NCBI RefSeq assembly: GCF_025998535.1
Contig: NZ_AP024233.1
Coordinates: 3,532,429-3,596,428 of the forward strand
Direction: 5' to 3'
Length of the DNA: 64,000 nucleotides
Source of the DNA: Desulfolithobacter dissulfuricans
GTDB taxonomy: Bacteria > Desulfobacterota > Desulfobulbia > Desulfobulbales > Desulfobulbaceae
Below, in pieces: positions 9,302 to 17,599 of the stretch (its first letter is position 1; each line of letters begins with the position of its first letter). The notes under the pieces are model-generated. The model worked only from the letters and a program-made list of their open reading frames with translations. It was not told where the DNA came from and did no database searches. A program made the translations under genes and the position numbers.

Positions 9302-10000
9302 GTGACTTACATTTTTCGATTCTTCGCGCTGAGCAGCTGTTTTCTTACTCTGCTGGCTGCACCGGCCATGGGGGACATCTACGGCTACGTAGATGACAAC
9401 GGTGTCTGGCACTATACCAATGTGCCGGCAGACAGCCGCTATCGGTTCGTGCAGCGCGAAGAATCGGTGACCCGGCCATCCGTGGCCGTGTCCGGGAAAC
9501 GGTCCCTGGGCCAGTCAGCCCTGGACAGAATTCAGCCGCGCAAACGTAAGATTACGGTCTCGGGCGGTGAGCTGGAGCGATATATCCGGCGGGCCGCCTT
9601 TGAACACCAGGTCGATCCCCATCTGATCAAAGCCATTATCAAGGCAGAGTCCAACTTCGATCCCTATGCGGTGTCCCCCAACGGCGCCCAGGGGCTCATG
9701 CAGCTCATGCCGGATACGGCGCGGGAGCTCGAGGTGGAGAATCCCTTTGACGCGGCCCAGAATATTCGGGGCGGCACCCGGTATTTCCGCAAGCTGCTGG
9801 ATGCCTATCACGGCGACCTGGCGCTGAGCCTGGCAGCCTACAACGCGGGCCCGGGCCGGGTTTCCCGTCACGGGGATGTTCCCCGTATCCCGGAAACCAG
9901 GGCCTATGTCCGCAAGGTGATAAAGTTGTACCGGTCCTATCAGAAGGGAGCGGTACTTTCCACGTCCATCAACGTCCGCCGACTGGTAACGGTCAACTGA
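9302..10000 (+). CDS. Lytic transglycosylase with N-terminal DUF4124-type domain
   Basis: A 232-residue exported protein. Residues 1-24 form a signal peptide ending at AMG. Next comes a DUF4124-like segment (IYGYVDDNGVWHYTNVP). From about residue 95 a soluble lytic transglycosylase domain follows: the catalytic glutamate lies in IIKAESNFDPYAVS, then GAQGLMQLMPDTA and LAAYNAGPGRV. Such enzymes cut peptidoglycan glycan strands, forming anhydromuramyl ends. The GTG at 9302 lies 2 bp after the aldolase stop, so the two genes are probably translated together. pgsA follows at 5 bp. Confidence 0.9.
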   Translation: MTYIFRFFALSSCFLTLLAAPAMGDIYGYVDDNGVWHYTNVPADSRYRFVQREESVTRPSVAVSGKRSLGQSALDRIQPRKRKITVSGGELERYIRRAAFEHQVDPHLIKAIIKAESNFDPYAVSPNGAQGLMQLMPDTARELEVENPFDAAQNIRGGTRYFRKLLDAYHGDLALSLAAYNAGPGRVSRHGDVPRIPETRAYVRKVIKLYRSYQKGAVLSTSINVRRLVTVN

Positions 10001-10004
10001 GCCC

Positions 10005-10568
10005 GTGAATCAGGTAGTCAATATACCCAATGTTGTTACGGCGCTTCGTTTTTTTCTCTCCGGCGTGCTGGCTGTGATGCTGATGCCGGAGCAGACCCCA
10101 GGGCTTGCCTTCTGGTCCTTTCTGGTCTTTATCATCGCCGCCGCCTCGGACTGGGTGGATGGCTTTGTCGCCCGCCGTACCAAGGCGGAAACCGTGCTGG
10201 GCAAACTCATGGATCCGCTGGCCGACAAAGTGCTGGTGGCCACGGCACTCATCATGCTCATTCCCCTGGGACGGCTGCCGGCCTGGCTGGCCCTGGTCAT
10301 TCTCTGCCGGGAAATGATCATCACCGGCCTGCGGGGAATCGCCGCCTCGGCCGGTATCGTGGTCTCGGCCTCCGGCCTTGGCAAGGCCAAGTCGGTGACC
10401 CAGTATGTGGGCCTCGCCACCCTGATCTTCCCCGCCGACATGCTGCCCATCCCGGCCCTGCATCAGATCGGGCTGGGTATCCTCTATGTGGCCCTGCTGC
10501 TGACCATCTGGTCCGGCGTCGACTATTTCCTCAAGCTGAAAAATATCTTCCTCGCCCCGGCCGAATGA
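10005..10568 (+). CDS. pgsA: CDP-diacylglycerol-glycerol-3-phosphate 3-phosphatidyltransferase
   Basis: PgsA makes phosphatidylglycerophosphate, the precursor of phosphatidylglycerol. The 187-residue integral membrane protein carries the CDP-alcohol phosphotransferase motif D-x2-DG-x2-AR-x8-G-x3-D-x3-D, seen as DWVDGFVARR ... GKLMDPLADK near residues 45-67. Four or more hydrophobic segments follow. It starts at GTG 10005, five bases after the transglycosylase stop. Family length is typical. Confidence 0.93.
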   Translation: MNQVVNIPNVVTALRFFLSGVLAVMLMPEQTPGLAFWSFLVFIIAAASDWVDGFVARRTKAETVLGKLMDPLADKVLVATALIMLIPLGRLPAWLALVILCREMIITGLRGIAASAGIVVSASGLGKAKSVTQYVGLATLIFPADMLPIPALHQIGLGILYVALLLTIWSGVDYFLKLKNIFLAPAE

Positions 10569-10618
10569 GGGATTACCAGGCCGTTGACCCATGACCACTT
10601 TCCGCCCTCTTTGTCGGC

Positions 10619-11335
10619 TCAGCCGGCTACCAGCATAATACCCATCGCGATCAGGAACCAGTAGATCAGCCGGATGTAGGTATCCCGCCGGATTCTGCCA
10701 TACACCCGCGAGCCCAGCATGGTGCCGGCGAGCACGCAGGGTGCGGCCACAGCAAAATAACCGAGAACCGTGGAGGTGGTGATGCCGCTTGTCGCATGGA
10801 CCGTCACCGTCACCACGCCATTGAGGACAAAGAAACCGGTGAGGGTGGCTTTGATCACATCCTTTTTCCAGCTGGTCATGGAGGTATAAATGATGACCGG
10901 CGGTCCGCCGGCGCTGAAAGCGGCGCCAATGGCCCCGGTGAGAAAACCGGCCAGGATGGCCCAGAATCGTCCCGGGTTCACTGGCCTGGGCCGCACCAGC
11001 AGGTTGTAGGTGGAGTAGGTGATCAGCAGCACTCCGATACCGCTACGGATGACGTCGGAATCCACCTTCTTGAGCAGGGTCACTCCGGCCAGGACACCGG
11101 GAATGGAGCCCAGCAGCAGAGGCCGGATCCGGTGCCAGTGGAGATGGTCCCGCAGCTGCCAGCCGAGATAGGAGGTGATGACCATTCCGCTCAGGGTACA
11201 GAGCGGTACCGCGGTCTTGACGTCCATCAGCAGGCTGAGCAGGGGGATGGCCACCAGGGCGGAACCAAAGCCGGTCAGCCCCTGGACAAAGCCGGCGGCC
11301 AGAAAAACAGTACCTGTAAGAAGGGCGGTTACCAT
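10619..11335 (-). CDS. TauE/SafE family membrane permease
   Basis: A 238-residue polytopic membrane protein with about seven to eight hydrophobic segments. The N-terminal half has AAGFVQGLTGFGSALVAIPL, and a second half repeat has GFLTGAIGAAFSAGGPPVIIY, the duplicated glycine-rich signature of the TauE/SafE (sulfite or sulfonate exporter) family. The ATG at 11335 is chosen; a TTG at 11356 would add seven residues. It is transcribed convergently with pgsA and is alone. The exported anion is not known. A second, longer TauE/SafE protein lies at 18388-19320. Confidence 0.85.
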   Translation of the reverse strand: MVTALLTGTVFLAAGFVQGLTGFGSALVAIPLLSLLMDVKTAVPLCTLSGMVITSYLGWQLRDHLHWHRIRPLLLGSIPGVLAGVTLLKKVDSDVIRSGIGVLLITYSTYNLLVRPRPVNPGRFWAILAGFLTGAIGAAFSAGGPPVIIYTSMTSWKKDVIKATLTGFFVLNGVVTVTVHATSGITTSTVLGYFAVAAPCVLAGTMLGSRVYGRIRRDTYIRLIYWFLIAMGIMLVAG

Positions 11336-11457
11336 GGAAAGTGGACCTGTGGGCAAAGGGAATATCAGGGGGACACAGGCCGGCCATTCTATCGCAGGTC
11401 AGGTGGGGTTGTCAATTGTCCGGGCCAGAGCTGAGCCTTGCCGGCCTTGAATTATCC

Positions 11458-11486
11458 TTGACAGCAAAAAGCCAGGTGCAGTAAAA
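11458..11486 (+). promoter_or_regulatory. Sigma-70 promoter for tRNA-Leu
   Basis: TTGACA at 11458-11463 and GTAAAA at 11481-11486 are separated by 17 bp. The predicted start lies a few bases before the tRNA at 11498. Confidence 0.7.
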
Positions 11487-11497
11487 CGGGACCACGT

Positions 11498-11584
11498 GCC
11501 GGAGTGGTGAAACTGGTAGACGCACCGGACTCAAAATCCGGCGGAGGTAACTCCGTGACGGTTCGACTCCGTCCTCCGGCACCA
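11498..11584 (+). tRNA. tRNA-Leu, anticodon CAA
   Basis: GCCGGAG pairs with CTCCGGC to form the acceptor stem, with discriminator A and an encoded CCA (11582-11584). The anticodon loop CTCAAAA between CCGGA and TCCGG gives anticodon CAA. A long variable arm (GGAG/CTCC) and the T loop GGTTCGACTCC are present, as expected for a class II leucine tRNA of 87 bases. Confidence 0.97.
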
Positions 11585-11595
11585 CCAAAAAAATC

Positions 11596-11634
11596 AGGCT
11601 TTATCCCGGTAATAGCGGGGTAAAGCCTTTTTTG
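11596..11634 (+). terminator. Terminator after tRNA-Leu
   Basis: AGGCTTTA pairs with TAAAGCCT, with an inner CCC/GGG pairing, followed by six T. It directly follows the tRNA. Confidence 0.88.
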
Positions 11635-11963
11635 TTGTCTTCCCTGTTCAGGCAAATTGTCCCAATCGTCCGCTGGCGCCGGCACCAACGCTGAGCCTGA
11701 TAATTTTCTGGCAGTTGTCCAACCCACCCGCCGTTGCCCGAGCAGTGCAGTCGCTTACCAAAACACCAACCAGATTGTTGAAAAATCCACGGTTAGATGA
11801 ACAACTCTTTGAGCTTGAAGAGCACGAAGTGCGGGGCATCAGTGTTGGCAAATATGAGATTGGTTTCCAAATGCAGAATTCTGTTTTTATATCCTGGGGT
11901 TGTGGCACACAAGAAAGAATCGATAGAAAAACAGACTATGACCCGGCTCAAAGCAGTACAGCC

Positions 11964-12008
11964 AGGCCGACACCTTCATCCATCGAAGGCTGAATTTCAG
12001 TGGTAATC
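11964..12008 (-). repeat. Partial copy of the GATTACC hairpin element
   Basis: Read on the minus strand from 12008, this 45 bp matches the first 45 bp of the element at 26118-26285 with only two visible differences. It starts at the same GATTACCACTGAAATTCAGCC terminus. The inner part and opposite end are absent. It lies at the edge of a broken ATPase gene. Confidence 0.8.
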
Positions 12009-12009
12009 A

Positions 12010-12150
12010 GAAAATATAAAGGCAGGTTGATCGCAGGAATTCGTTGCACTTCATCTATGATTACCGCTTCCCTGCACTCAGGCGGAATGAACTGGACAAG
12101 TCGCTCCGGCGCGGCCAGCAGCATCGTGTAGGAGTGATGAACGTGTTTTC
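12010..12150 (-). pseudogene. Fragment of an AAA (DUF4143-type) ATPase gene
   Basis: A minus-strand frame encodes about 45 residues resembling the Walker B part of the AAA_14/DUF4143 ATPase family: LLAAPERLVQFIPP, then REAVIIDEVQRIPA. The Walker A part upstream and the rest of the protein downstream are missing. The frame runs straight into the repeat at 11964-12008 (ITTEIQP is repeat sequence). This suggests an intact gene was disrupted and then mostly lost. Confidence 0.6.
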
Positions 12151-12332
12151 GACAAAATACTTTGATCAGTGGGATCCCGGTCCCGGCCAGGGAGGAGTCT
12201 CTCCTGGCCGGGGCGGGAGGTTGCAAGGTGTGTGGCATGGAGTCGGGGAGGGAAATGACACCATGCCACGGGGAGGGAAATCGTATCAAAGTACAGGGTA
12301 CGCACTCGATCGCTCTAACAGCGAAGCGATGT

Positions 12333-12373
12333 CACCCTCTATGCGGACGGGAGCGACCGCATAGAGGAGGGTG
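12333..12373. terminator. Strong stem-loop, possible terminator for the stress genes
   Basis: CACCCTCTATGCGG pairs with CCGCATAGAG-GA-GGGTG around a ten-base loop. It lies 25 bp beyond the stop of the minus-strand universal stress gene. There is no clear T run, so termination is uncertain. Confidence 0.45.
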
Positions 12374-12397
12374 CCTGTAACGATGACTTACGTGAAA

Positions 12398-13243
12398 TCA
12401 GCGGAGGATAAGCACCGAAGACCGTGTGTTTTCCAGCAGTTTGTCCACCAGGCTCTGGGAAAAGAGTTTCTTGATCAGTGATTTTTTCCCCATCCACAGG
12501 GCGACAATGGCTTCCCTGGACGAGGTGGCCACATAGTCTTTCAGGGCCGTGCTGTCCAGCAGCTTGACCCAGGCGCTTATCTCCCGGTCATTGTAGTACT
12601 TGAGCAGTTCGACGATTTTCTTTTCCTCGTCGCCCTTGCTGCCCTTGCTGTCTTTCAGGCCGACAATCTTGAGCCCGGCCTCGTGCAGGGTGACCAGCTG
12701 ATTGATCAGCTCCAGAGAATCCTGGCTGATCTTGCTCTGGTCCAGGATGGAAACGATCTGTTTGGGGCTGCGCGGCTCCTTGATCACCAGGACCGAGCAG
12801 GGCGCATCCTCGGCCACCCGCAGGGGCACGCTCATCTCTCCTTCCCACTCGCAGCCGAGCTTGCCGCTGCAGCCCATGACGATCAGGTCGCAGGCCGTAT
12901 CGGTGGCCGCCGCAACAATCTGTTTGGCGATGTTGCTGCTGCCGATGCGGATGGTGAAGCTCTTCATGCCCTTGGACGATGCCGACCAGATGCCCTTTCC
13001 CGCCGGCTCCAGCGTCCGGGTTTCAAAGGATTTGTAGGGCAGGTCCTCGGGACCGAAGTAGTTGAAGACGTCCTGCTGGTACTTGAACAGGGTATTGACG
13101 AGTTCCGAGTCCGGTTTCTTGCTCTTTTTCCCCTGAATCCCGAGAAAGACGAGATCGGCCCAGGTGTTCTTGGCCAGTCGGGCCACATCCTTGAGTATAT
13201 TTTTGCTGTATTCTTTCGTGTCCAGCGCTACCAGTATTTTCAT
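12398..13243 (-). CDS. Universal stress protein (UspA family)
   Basis: A 281-residue protein of two UspA-like halves. The first half begins MKILVALDTKEYS and ends with the nucleotide-binding region LIVMGCSGKLG followed by APCSVLVIKE; the second half is more diverged (LENTRSSVLILR at the end). Usp proteins bind ATP or other nucleotides and support survival under stress. AGGAGG lies 7 bp before the ATG. It is last in a co-directional minus-strand stress block, separated from the second Usp gene by a long inverted repeat. Confidence 0.85.
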   Translation of the reverse strand: MKILVALDTKEYSKNILKDVARLAKNTWADLVFLGIQGKKSKKPDSELVNTLFKYQQDVFNYFGPEDLPYKSFETRTLEPAGKGIWSASSKGMKSFTIRIGSSNIAKQIVAAATDTACDLIVMGCSGKLGCEWEGEMSVPLRVAEDAPCSVLVIKEPRSPKQIVSILDQSKISQDSLELINQLVTLHEAGLKIVGLKDSKGSKGDEEKKIVELLKYYNDREISAWVKLLDSTALKDYVATSSREAIVALWMGKKSLIKKLFSQSLVDKLLENTRSSVLILR

Positions 13244-13267
13244 GGTTTCCTCCTGATCATGCTCTAT

Positions 13268-13461
13268 CAGGCCGTTGAAAAAGATGATACGGCGTCAAAA
13301 TTCGGCTCAGGTAAGCGACCGAAGGGAGACTACGGGTAAGCGAGCTCGAAGTCTGCACGTATCTGCGTAACTCCGAAATGCTCATGTACTCCTGTACACT
13401 GCGCTTTTTCGCCTTATTTTTCCTGGTCTCATCCTTGCTCGTTACGTTTTTCAACAGCCTG
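13268..13461. repeat. Inverted-repeat element between the two stress genes
   Basis: CAGGCCGTTGAAAAA at 13268 is matched by its near complement TTTTTCAACAGCCTG at 13447-13461, enclosing about 165 bp without a gene. A much shorter relative with the same ends lies at 46184-46230. Such GTTGAAAAAC elements look like dispersed non-coding repeats. Confidence 0.7.
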
Positions 13462-13521
13462 CTGTTCTTGTCCTTTGGTTGCAATTGCGCACCGGTCAGT
13501 GTGTCGAAGTCAGACGACCAC

Positions 13522-14316
13522 TCAGCGGACCAGCATGACCGTGGACAGGGTGTTGGCAAGCGCTTCCATGCGCATGCTCTTCCTGGTCGGCAGGGTGGAC
13601 GAGACAAAGACATAGTCCTTGAGATGGTCTCCCACCTGTTCCGGGGTTCCCAGAAGGACCGTGACATTCTCCGGCGTCTTGCCCGCCTCTTCCAGGAGCT
13701 TTTCCGCCTGCTGCAGGGAGGAGCCGGCCTCTCTCTTTTCCAGAAACGTCAGGGACTCGCTCTCCCTGAACTTGAAGTAGACTAGGTCCACACTGAGCGT
13801 GGAGTCGCCGATGATAGCCATGGTTTTCTCCACCAGGACCTGCGGATCCACGCTGTCGGCGCAGAGCAGGGCGCAACGGGTGCTCAGCGAGAGGTTTTTC
13901 ACCACCATCACCGGACAGGGCGCCTTGGTGTATACCGGCGAGGAAATCAACTGGTAAAAGGCTTCGCTGTCGGCGGTGTTCAGGTAGCCTTCCATATAGA
14001 GGTTGTAGCCACCGGAACGCAGTTCATAGGAGATCTCCTTGGCCTTGTCGCCGACAAAGACCTTGGGGCGGCCGGCCAGGGGACAGTGTATCTTTTCGGT
14101 CCGGAGCATCCGTTCGATGAGCTGCCTGCCCGAAGAGGCCACTCCGTTTTCCCAGGTGCGGCGAACCCATCCGGTTCCTGCCTGCTCGTTGGGATCGGGC
14201 TCTTCCACATGGGTTACATACAGCTCCATATCAATGAGTTTGTACAGGTAGGCCGCATATCTCAGGGCAATGCTCGACGATAGATCCTCATCTATGTACA
14301 GTAACGTCTTTATCAT
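13522..14316 (-). CDS. Universal stress-like protein
   Basis: A 264-residue protein starting MIKTLLYIDEDLSSSIALRYAAYLYKL, with a first Usp-like half ending KAPCPVMVVKNLS and a second half ending ANTLSTVMLVR. The ATG at 14316 has GAGGTGAG upstream on the coding strand. A longer frame from 14400 would add 28 unlike residues. The fold is assigned from the alternating beta-alpha pattern and the terminal APCPVMVV segment; the classic G-2x-G-9x-G(S/T) ATP motif is not evident. It follows the receiver gene by about 110 bp in the same direction. Confidence 0.7.
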   Translation of the reverse strand: MIKTLLYIDEDLSSSIALRYAAYLYKLIDMELYVTHVEEPDPNEQAGTGWVRRTWENGVASSGRQLIERMLRTEKIHCPLAGRPKVFVGDKAKEISYELRSGGYNLYMEGYLNTADSEAFYQLISSPVYTKAPCPVMVVKNLSLSTRCALLCADSVDPQVLVEKTMAIIGDSTLSVDLVYFKFRESESLTFLEKREAGSSLQQAEKLLEEAGKTPENVTVLLGTPEQVGDHLKDYVFVSSTLPTRKSMRMEALANTLSTVMLVR

Positions 14317-14425
14317 GAATCTCACCTCACTTTCACGGTCTGTGGTACCAGACGGTTTTCGTCTGTCTTCGATACACCGTCTGTCTTCGACACACTGCAT
14401 ACCTCTTGCGGTATGGTGCGTGCGT

Positions 14426-14809
14426 TTATCTGTTTTTAATGTTGGCTTCAGCCTTTTTGATCACCTCGGTGATCTCGCCGAGCTTGAATGGTTTGGCCAG
14501 GAAGTCGAACACGCCCTTGCGGAAGGATTCCTTGGCCGTGTCCATGGTCGCAAACCCGGTAATGACGATGACTTCGGTGCCAGGGTACAGCTTCTTGACC
14601 TCGGTCAGGAACTCCATGCCGTCGATTCCTTCCATCTTGAGATCGGTTATCACGATATCGAACCGTTTTTCCCGGATCCGGGCCAGGGCATCACGGCTTC
14701 TGGTAAAGGTTTCAACTTCATAACCCTTTCTTTCCAGGGATGGTTTCAGTCGTTTGCTGACGATGGGTTCATCGTCTAAAATCAGTATATTGGTCTTGTT
14801 GTTGTCCAT
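14426..14809 (-). CDS. Single-domain response regulator
   Basis: A 127-residue receiver domain with ILILDDEP (acidic pocket), the phospho-acceptor aspartate in DIVITDLKMEG near residue 53, the conserved threonine region VIVITGFA and the lysine in FLAKPF near residue 105. There is no output domain. GGAGGAG lies just before the ATG at 14809; a longer frame from 14884 is rejected. The start lies inside the 3' end of the PEP-synthase-like gene (41 bp overlap), so the two are translationally linked. Confidence 0.9.
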   Translation of the reverse strand: MDNNKTNILILDDEPIVSKRLKPSLERKGYEVETFTRSRDALARIREKRFDIVITDLKMEGIDGMEFLTEVKKLYPGTEVIVITGFATMDTAKESFRKGVFDFLAKPFKLGEITEVIKKAEANIKNR

Positions 14810-17381
14810 CGTTCTCCTCCATAATGGATAGGATTTTCCGGTAGTAGAAATCGATCTTCTGATCGTCCACCATGCGGACGTCAAGCTGCCTGGTAAAGCC
14901 CACCAGCAATCCCAGCAGATAGAGCCGCTTGATCATTCCTTTTTTATCCAGCCGTTTCAGCCGTGCCACCAGCATATCTCCCTGGTGTTGGGTCACAAAA
15001 TCATAATGGGTCAGGACCCTGTCGAGCAGTCTGGTCCTCCGTTTCCGACGCACCGTGTCGGTCACCCCGCCGGAAAAGCGGAAGTAGGCGTGGTTGTTTT
15101 TGATGTTCTCCGTCACATAGGCGTCAATGATGGTGAAATGGTATCCCAGCCGCAGGCTGAGGTTGACGTACTCGGCCGAAACAACCGCCAGGTTCTGGCC
15201 CACCTCCTGGGGGTTGCTCAGCTCGGCGGAAAAGGTCCTGGTCAGGCTGGACATGAAGCTGCCCATGTCCACCGGGGCCGGCGTCATGTCCCAGGCTCCG
15301 GGAAAGGACATTCCGGTCAGCAGGGCCTGCATGGGGTCTGAGATGATCTGCTCGGGAAGCACGAAATGATCCTCGGTTCCGGAGATCCCGCCGCCGATAT
15401 CGATCAGGATCAGGTCCAGGGGAAAGTCCCATTTCAGCCGGCCGGCCACCGTGTCCGGATCATGGGAATGGTAGTAGTTGCGGTCGATCAGGGTTGCCAC
15501 CGCCTTTTCATGGATGAACCGGGTGATGTCGTGATAGGTCTGGCAGTATTGCGGTTTGAAGGTCTCCGCATTGGGATCCAGCAGGTTGAGAGGCTCGATT
15601 TTCTTGAGAATCCTCCGCAGCAGCCGGTACTCGTAGGTCTCTTCGATATGTTCTTCGCACAGGGCAAAGAGCTCCAGCTCCCTGACCGTGCCGCGGTAGA
15701 CCACCCGCTCTTCGGTGTCCAGGGTGATTTCCTCGCCTTCGTGCAACAGGCTGGTGGCCTCGTCGGTGTTGAAAAGCGCTGGAATTCGAAATTCGCGGGC
15801 CACGGTGGCCAGGTGGCCGGTGGCGGCGCCCACGTCGGTGATAAAGCCGACCGCCCTGGGGATCACGCGTGCCAGCATGGGCGAGGCATACCTTGCCACA
15901 CCAATGGCGCCATCGGGAAAGTTGTCCAGGTCGCTGTCGGTGCGGATGAAATGAACCGGGCCCACGGCCACTCCTTCCATGGCAGCCACGCCCCTGTCCC
16001 TGAAGATGACCGGGTATCTCTCGGGCAGGTCGGCCAGTTCCGAGGCCCGGGGCGCGTTCTTTCTTTTCAGACGCAGGGGCCGGGCCTGGAGGATCACTAT
16101 CTCGTCCTTGTGATCGATGGCAAATTCGATGTCCTGGGGCGTCTTGAAATATTTTTCCAGCTGCATGGCGATCTCGGCCAGGCGGTGTCGCTGGTCCGCG
16201 GTCAGGGAGGGCCGGGTCCGGTAGTACTGGGGAACCGGTTCCAGGTTGGTCCCCTGCTCGCCGCAGGCCACCAGATTGAGGTCCTTGCGGACCACGTTGA
16301 GCTCCCGCTCCACATGGGGTGACCGGCGGTCGAGGACAAAGGTGTCGGTGGCTGTCTGACCGGAGACCACCGGTTCACCCAGGCCCCAGCTGGAGTTGAT
16401 GACCAGGGTCTCTTTCTCCGGATGGACCGGATCGATACTGTAGATGATGCCGCTGGCCTTGGCCGGGATCATCAGCTGGCAGGCCACGGACATCAGAACC
16501 TCGTTTTCCCGGAAATCCTTCTGCTGCCGGTACTCCATGGCCCGAATGGTGTAGGCCGAGGCCACCACGTCCCGGTAGTTGGACACCAGTTCGTCCAGGG
16601 CTACGTTGAGCCGGCTCAGGTACTGGCCGGCAAAGGAGGAGGAGCTGTCCTCCCCGTAGGCGCTGGAACGCACGGCAAAGCGTGGCGAGCTCTCGCCCGA
16701 GAGGTTGGCGATATGCCGGGCGGCAAAGATCATTCTCTGTTCCAGTTTGGGTGGAATGGCAGCAGACAGGATCAGTCTCCGGATGGTCTGGGAGGCCTCA
16801 TCCACCTGGATCTCTCCCCGGTGCCAGCTATCGGTTATCGCCGCTATCTGGGGCTGGAGCTTGTTGTAGTCGAGAAAATACTGATAGGCCGTGATGCTGA
16901 TGGCAAAACCGAGCGGAATCTTGAGTCCGAGCACATTGCCTATCTCGGCGATATGAGCATTTTTACCGCCCACCGCATCCATAAGGTCGCGGTCGATCAT
17001 GGGATAGGGGAGGATGAAATCCGGTCGGGGGGCGATGATCTTTCCCTCCAGCATGGCCTGGATGTCGCCCTCGATCCGCTCGAAGGCGTCATAGAGCCCG
17101 GGATACTGCTGCTGGGTCATCTTGTTGATGAGATAGATCAGATCCTTGACCATGGCCGATATCTTGCTGCAGGTTGTCTCGATGTAGTTGGAATCAAATA
17201 TGTAGTCGCCGCTGAGCTTGTCGTTGGCCTCGGCAACATGGTGCAGGATCCGGTTGTTCAGGTCGATGAGTTCCTGGAAATTGGCAAACAGGGTCCTGAA
17301 GGAGTCTGTCGCAGACAGACGAGCCGTTTCAGGGTGTCTCCGCAGGAGGTTTTGTTTGATCCAGTCAAGAATTTTTCTCAT
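14769..17381 (-). CDS. PEP synthase/pyruvate phosphate dikinase-like protein lacking the PEP-binding barrel
   Basis: An 870-residue protein. Residues about 1-120 are helical and unassigned. Residues about 125-440 match the ATP-grasp pyruvate-binding domain: VGGKNAHIAEIGN, RFAVRSSAYGEDSSSSFAGQY, ILQARPLRL. Residues about 465-560 match the phosphohistidine swivelling domain with GHLATVAREFRIPALF, His about 523 being the likely phospho-carrier. The last 300 residues do not look like the C-terminal PEP/pyruvate TIM barrel, so it is probably not a standard PEP synthase. It may transfer phosphate in a stress-signalling setting: a receiver gene overlaps its end and Usp genes follow. Confidence 0.8.
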   Translation of the reverse strand: MRKILDWIKQNLLRRHPETARLSATDSFRTLFANFQELIDLNNRILHHVAEANDKLSGDYIFDSNYIETTCSKISAMVKDLIYLINKMTQQQYPGLYDAFERIEGDIQAMLEGKIIAPRPDFILPYPMIDRDLMDAVGGKNAHIAEIGNVLGLKIPLGFAISITAYQYFLDYNKLQPQIAAITDSWHRGEIQVDEASQTIRRLILSAAIPPKLEQRMIFAARHIANLSGESSPRFAVRSSAYGEDSSSSFAGQYLSRLNVALDELVSNYRDVVASAYTIRAMEYRQQKDFRENEVLMSVACQLMIPAKASGIIYSIDPVHPEKETLVINSSWGLGEPVVSGQTATDTFVLDRRSPHVERELNVVRKDLNLVACGEQGTNLEPVPQYYRTRPSLTADQRHRLAEIAMQLEKYFKTPQDIEFAIDHKDEIVILQARPLRLKRKNAPRASELADLPERYPVIFRDRGVAAMEGVAVGPVHFIRTDSDLDNFPDGAIGVARYASPMLARVIPRAVGFITDVGAATGHLATVAREFRIPALFNTDEATSLLHEGEEITLDTEERVVYRGTVRELELFALCEEHIEETYEYRLLRRILKKIEPLNLLDPNAETFKPQYCQTYHDITRFIHEKAVATLIDRNYYHSHDPDTVAGRLKWDFPLDLILIDIGGGISGTEDHFVLPEQIISDPMQALLTGMSFPGAWDMTPAPVDMGSFMSSLTRTFSAELSNPQEVGQNLAVVSAEYVNLSLRLGYHFTIIDAYVTENIKNNHAYFRFSGGVTDTVRRKRRTRLLDRVLTHYDFVTQHQGDMLVARLKRLDKKGMIKRLYLLGLLVGFTRQLDVRMVDDQKIDFYYRKILSIMEENDGQQQDQYTDFRR

Positions 17382-17521
17382 TACCTGATAATCCTGTCAT
17401 CCAAAGGGGGTAGCTGCGTAACCCTGCGTCGTAAAACTCATATTAGGCAGTCTTCACTTGTGGGTACCTTGCAAAAAGGCAATTTTGCAGGATACCCCTG
17501 GTTATACCTTTATCATCAAAC

Positions 17522-17589
17522 GGGCGGTTGCCTTGAAAAAGTTGTTTTTTCCTTCCTGGCAGGCGTTCGGTTGTTCAGGGCAACCGCCC
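17522..17589. repeat. Inverted repeat after the TIGR02186-type gene
   Basis: GGGCGGTTGCC at 17522-17532 is exactly complemented by GGCAACCGCCC at 17579-17589, with a 46-base loop. It sits between two minus-strand genes and may attenuate read-through into the PEP-synthase-like gene. A second small inverted repeat (CCTTGCAAAA/TTTTGCAGG) lies near 17467-17492. Confidence 0.5.
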
Positions 17590-17599
17590 CCGGAGGTGC

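Larger units (their letters stand above)
11585..12397. other. Repeat-rich gap without an intact gene
   Basis: Between the tRNA and the universal stress gene no convincing intact gene is visible. The gap holds the tRNA terminator, a partial hairpin-element copy (11964-12008), an ATPase gene fragment on the minus strand, an inverted repeat CCCGGCCAGG/CCTGGCCGGG near 12182-12212 and a stem-loop at 12333-12373. Short frames at 11715-11993 have no recognisable domain. Confidence 0.6.

Noticed and set aside
11715..11993. A 92-residue plus-strand frame after the tRNA
   Set aside because: It has no domain, overlaps repeat sequence and lacks a ribosome site.
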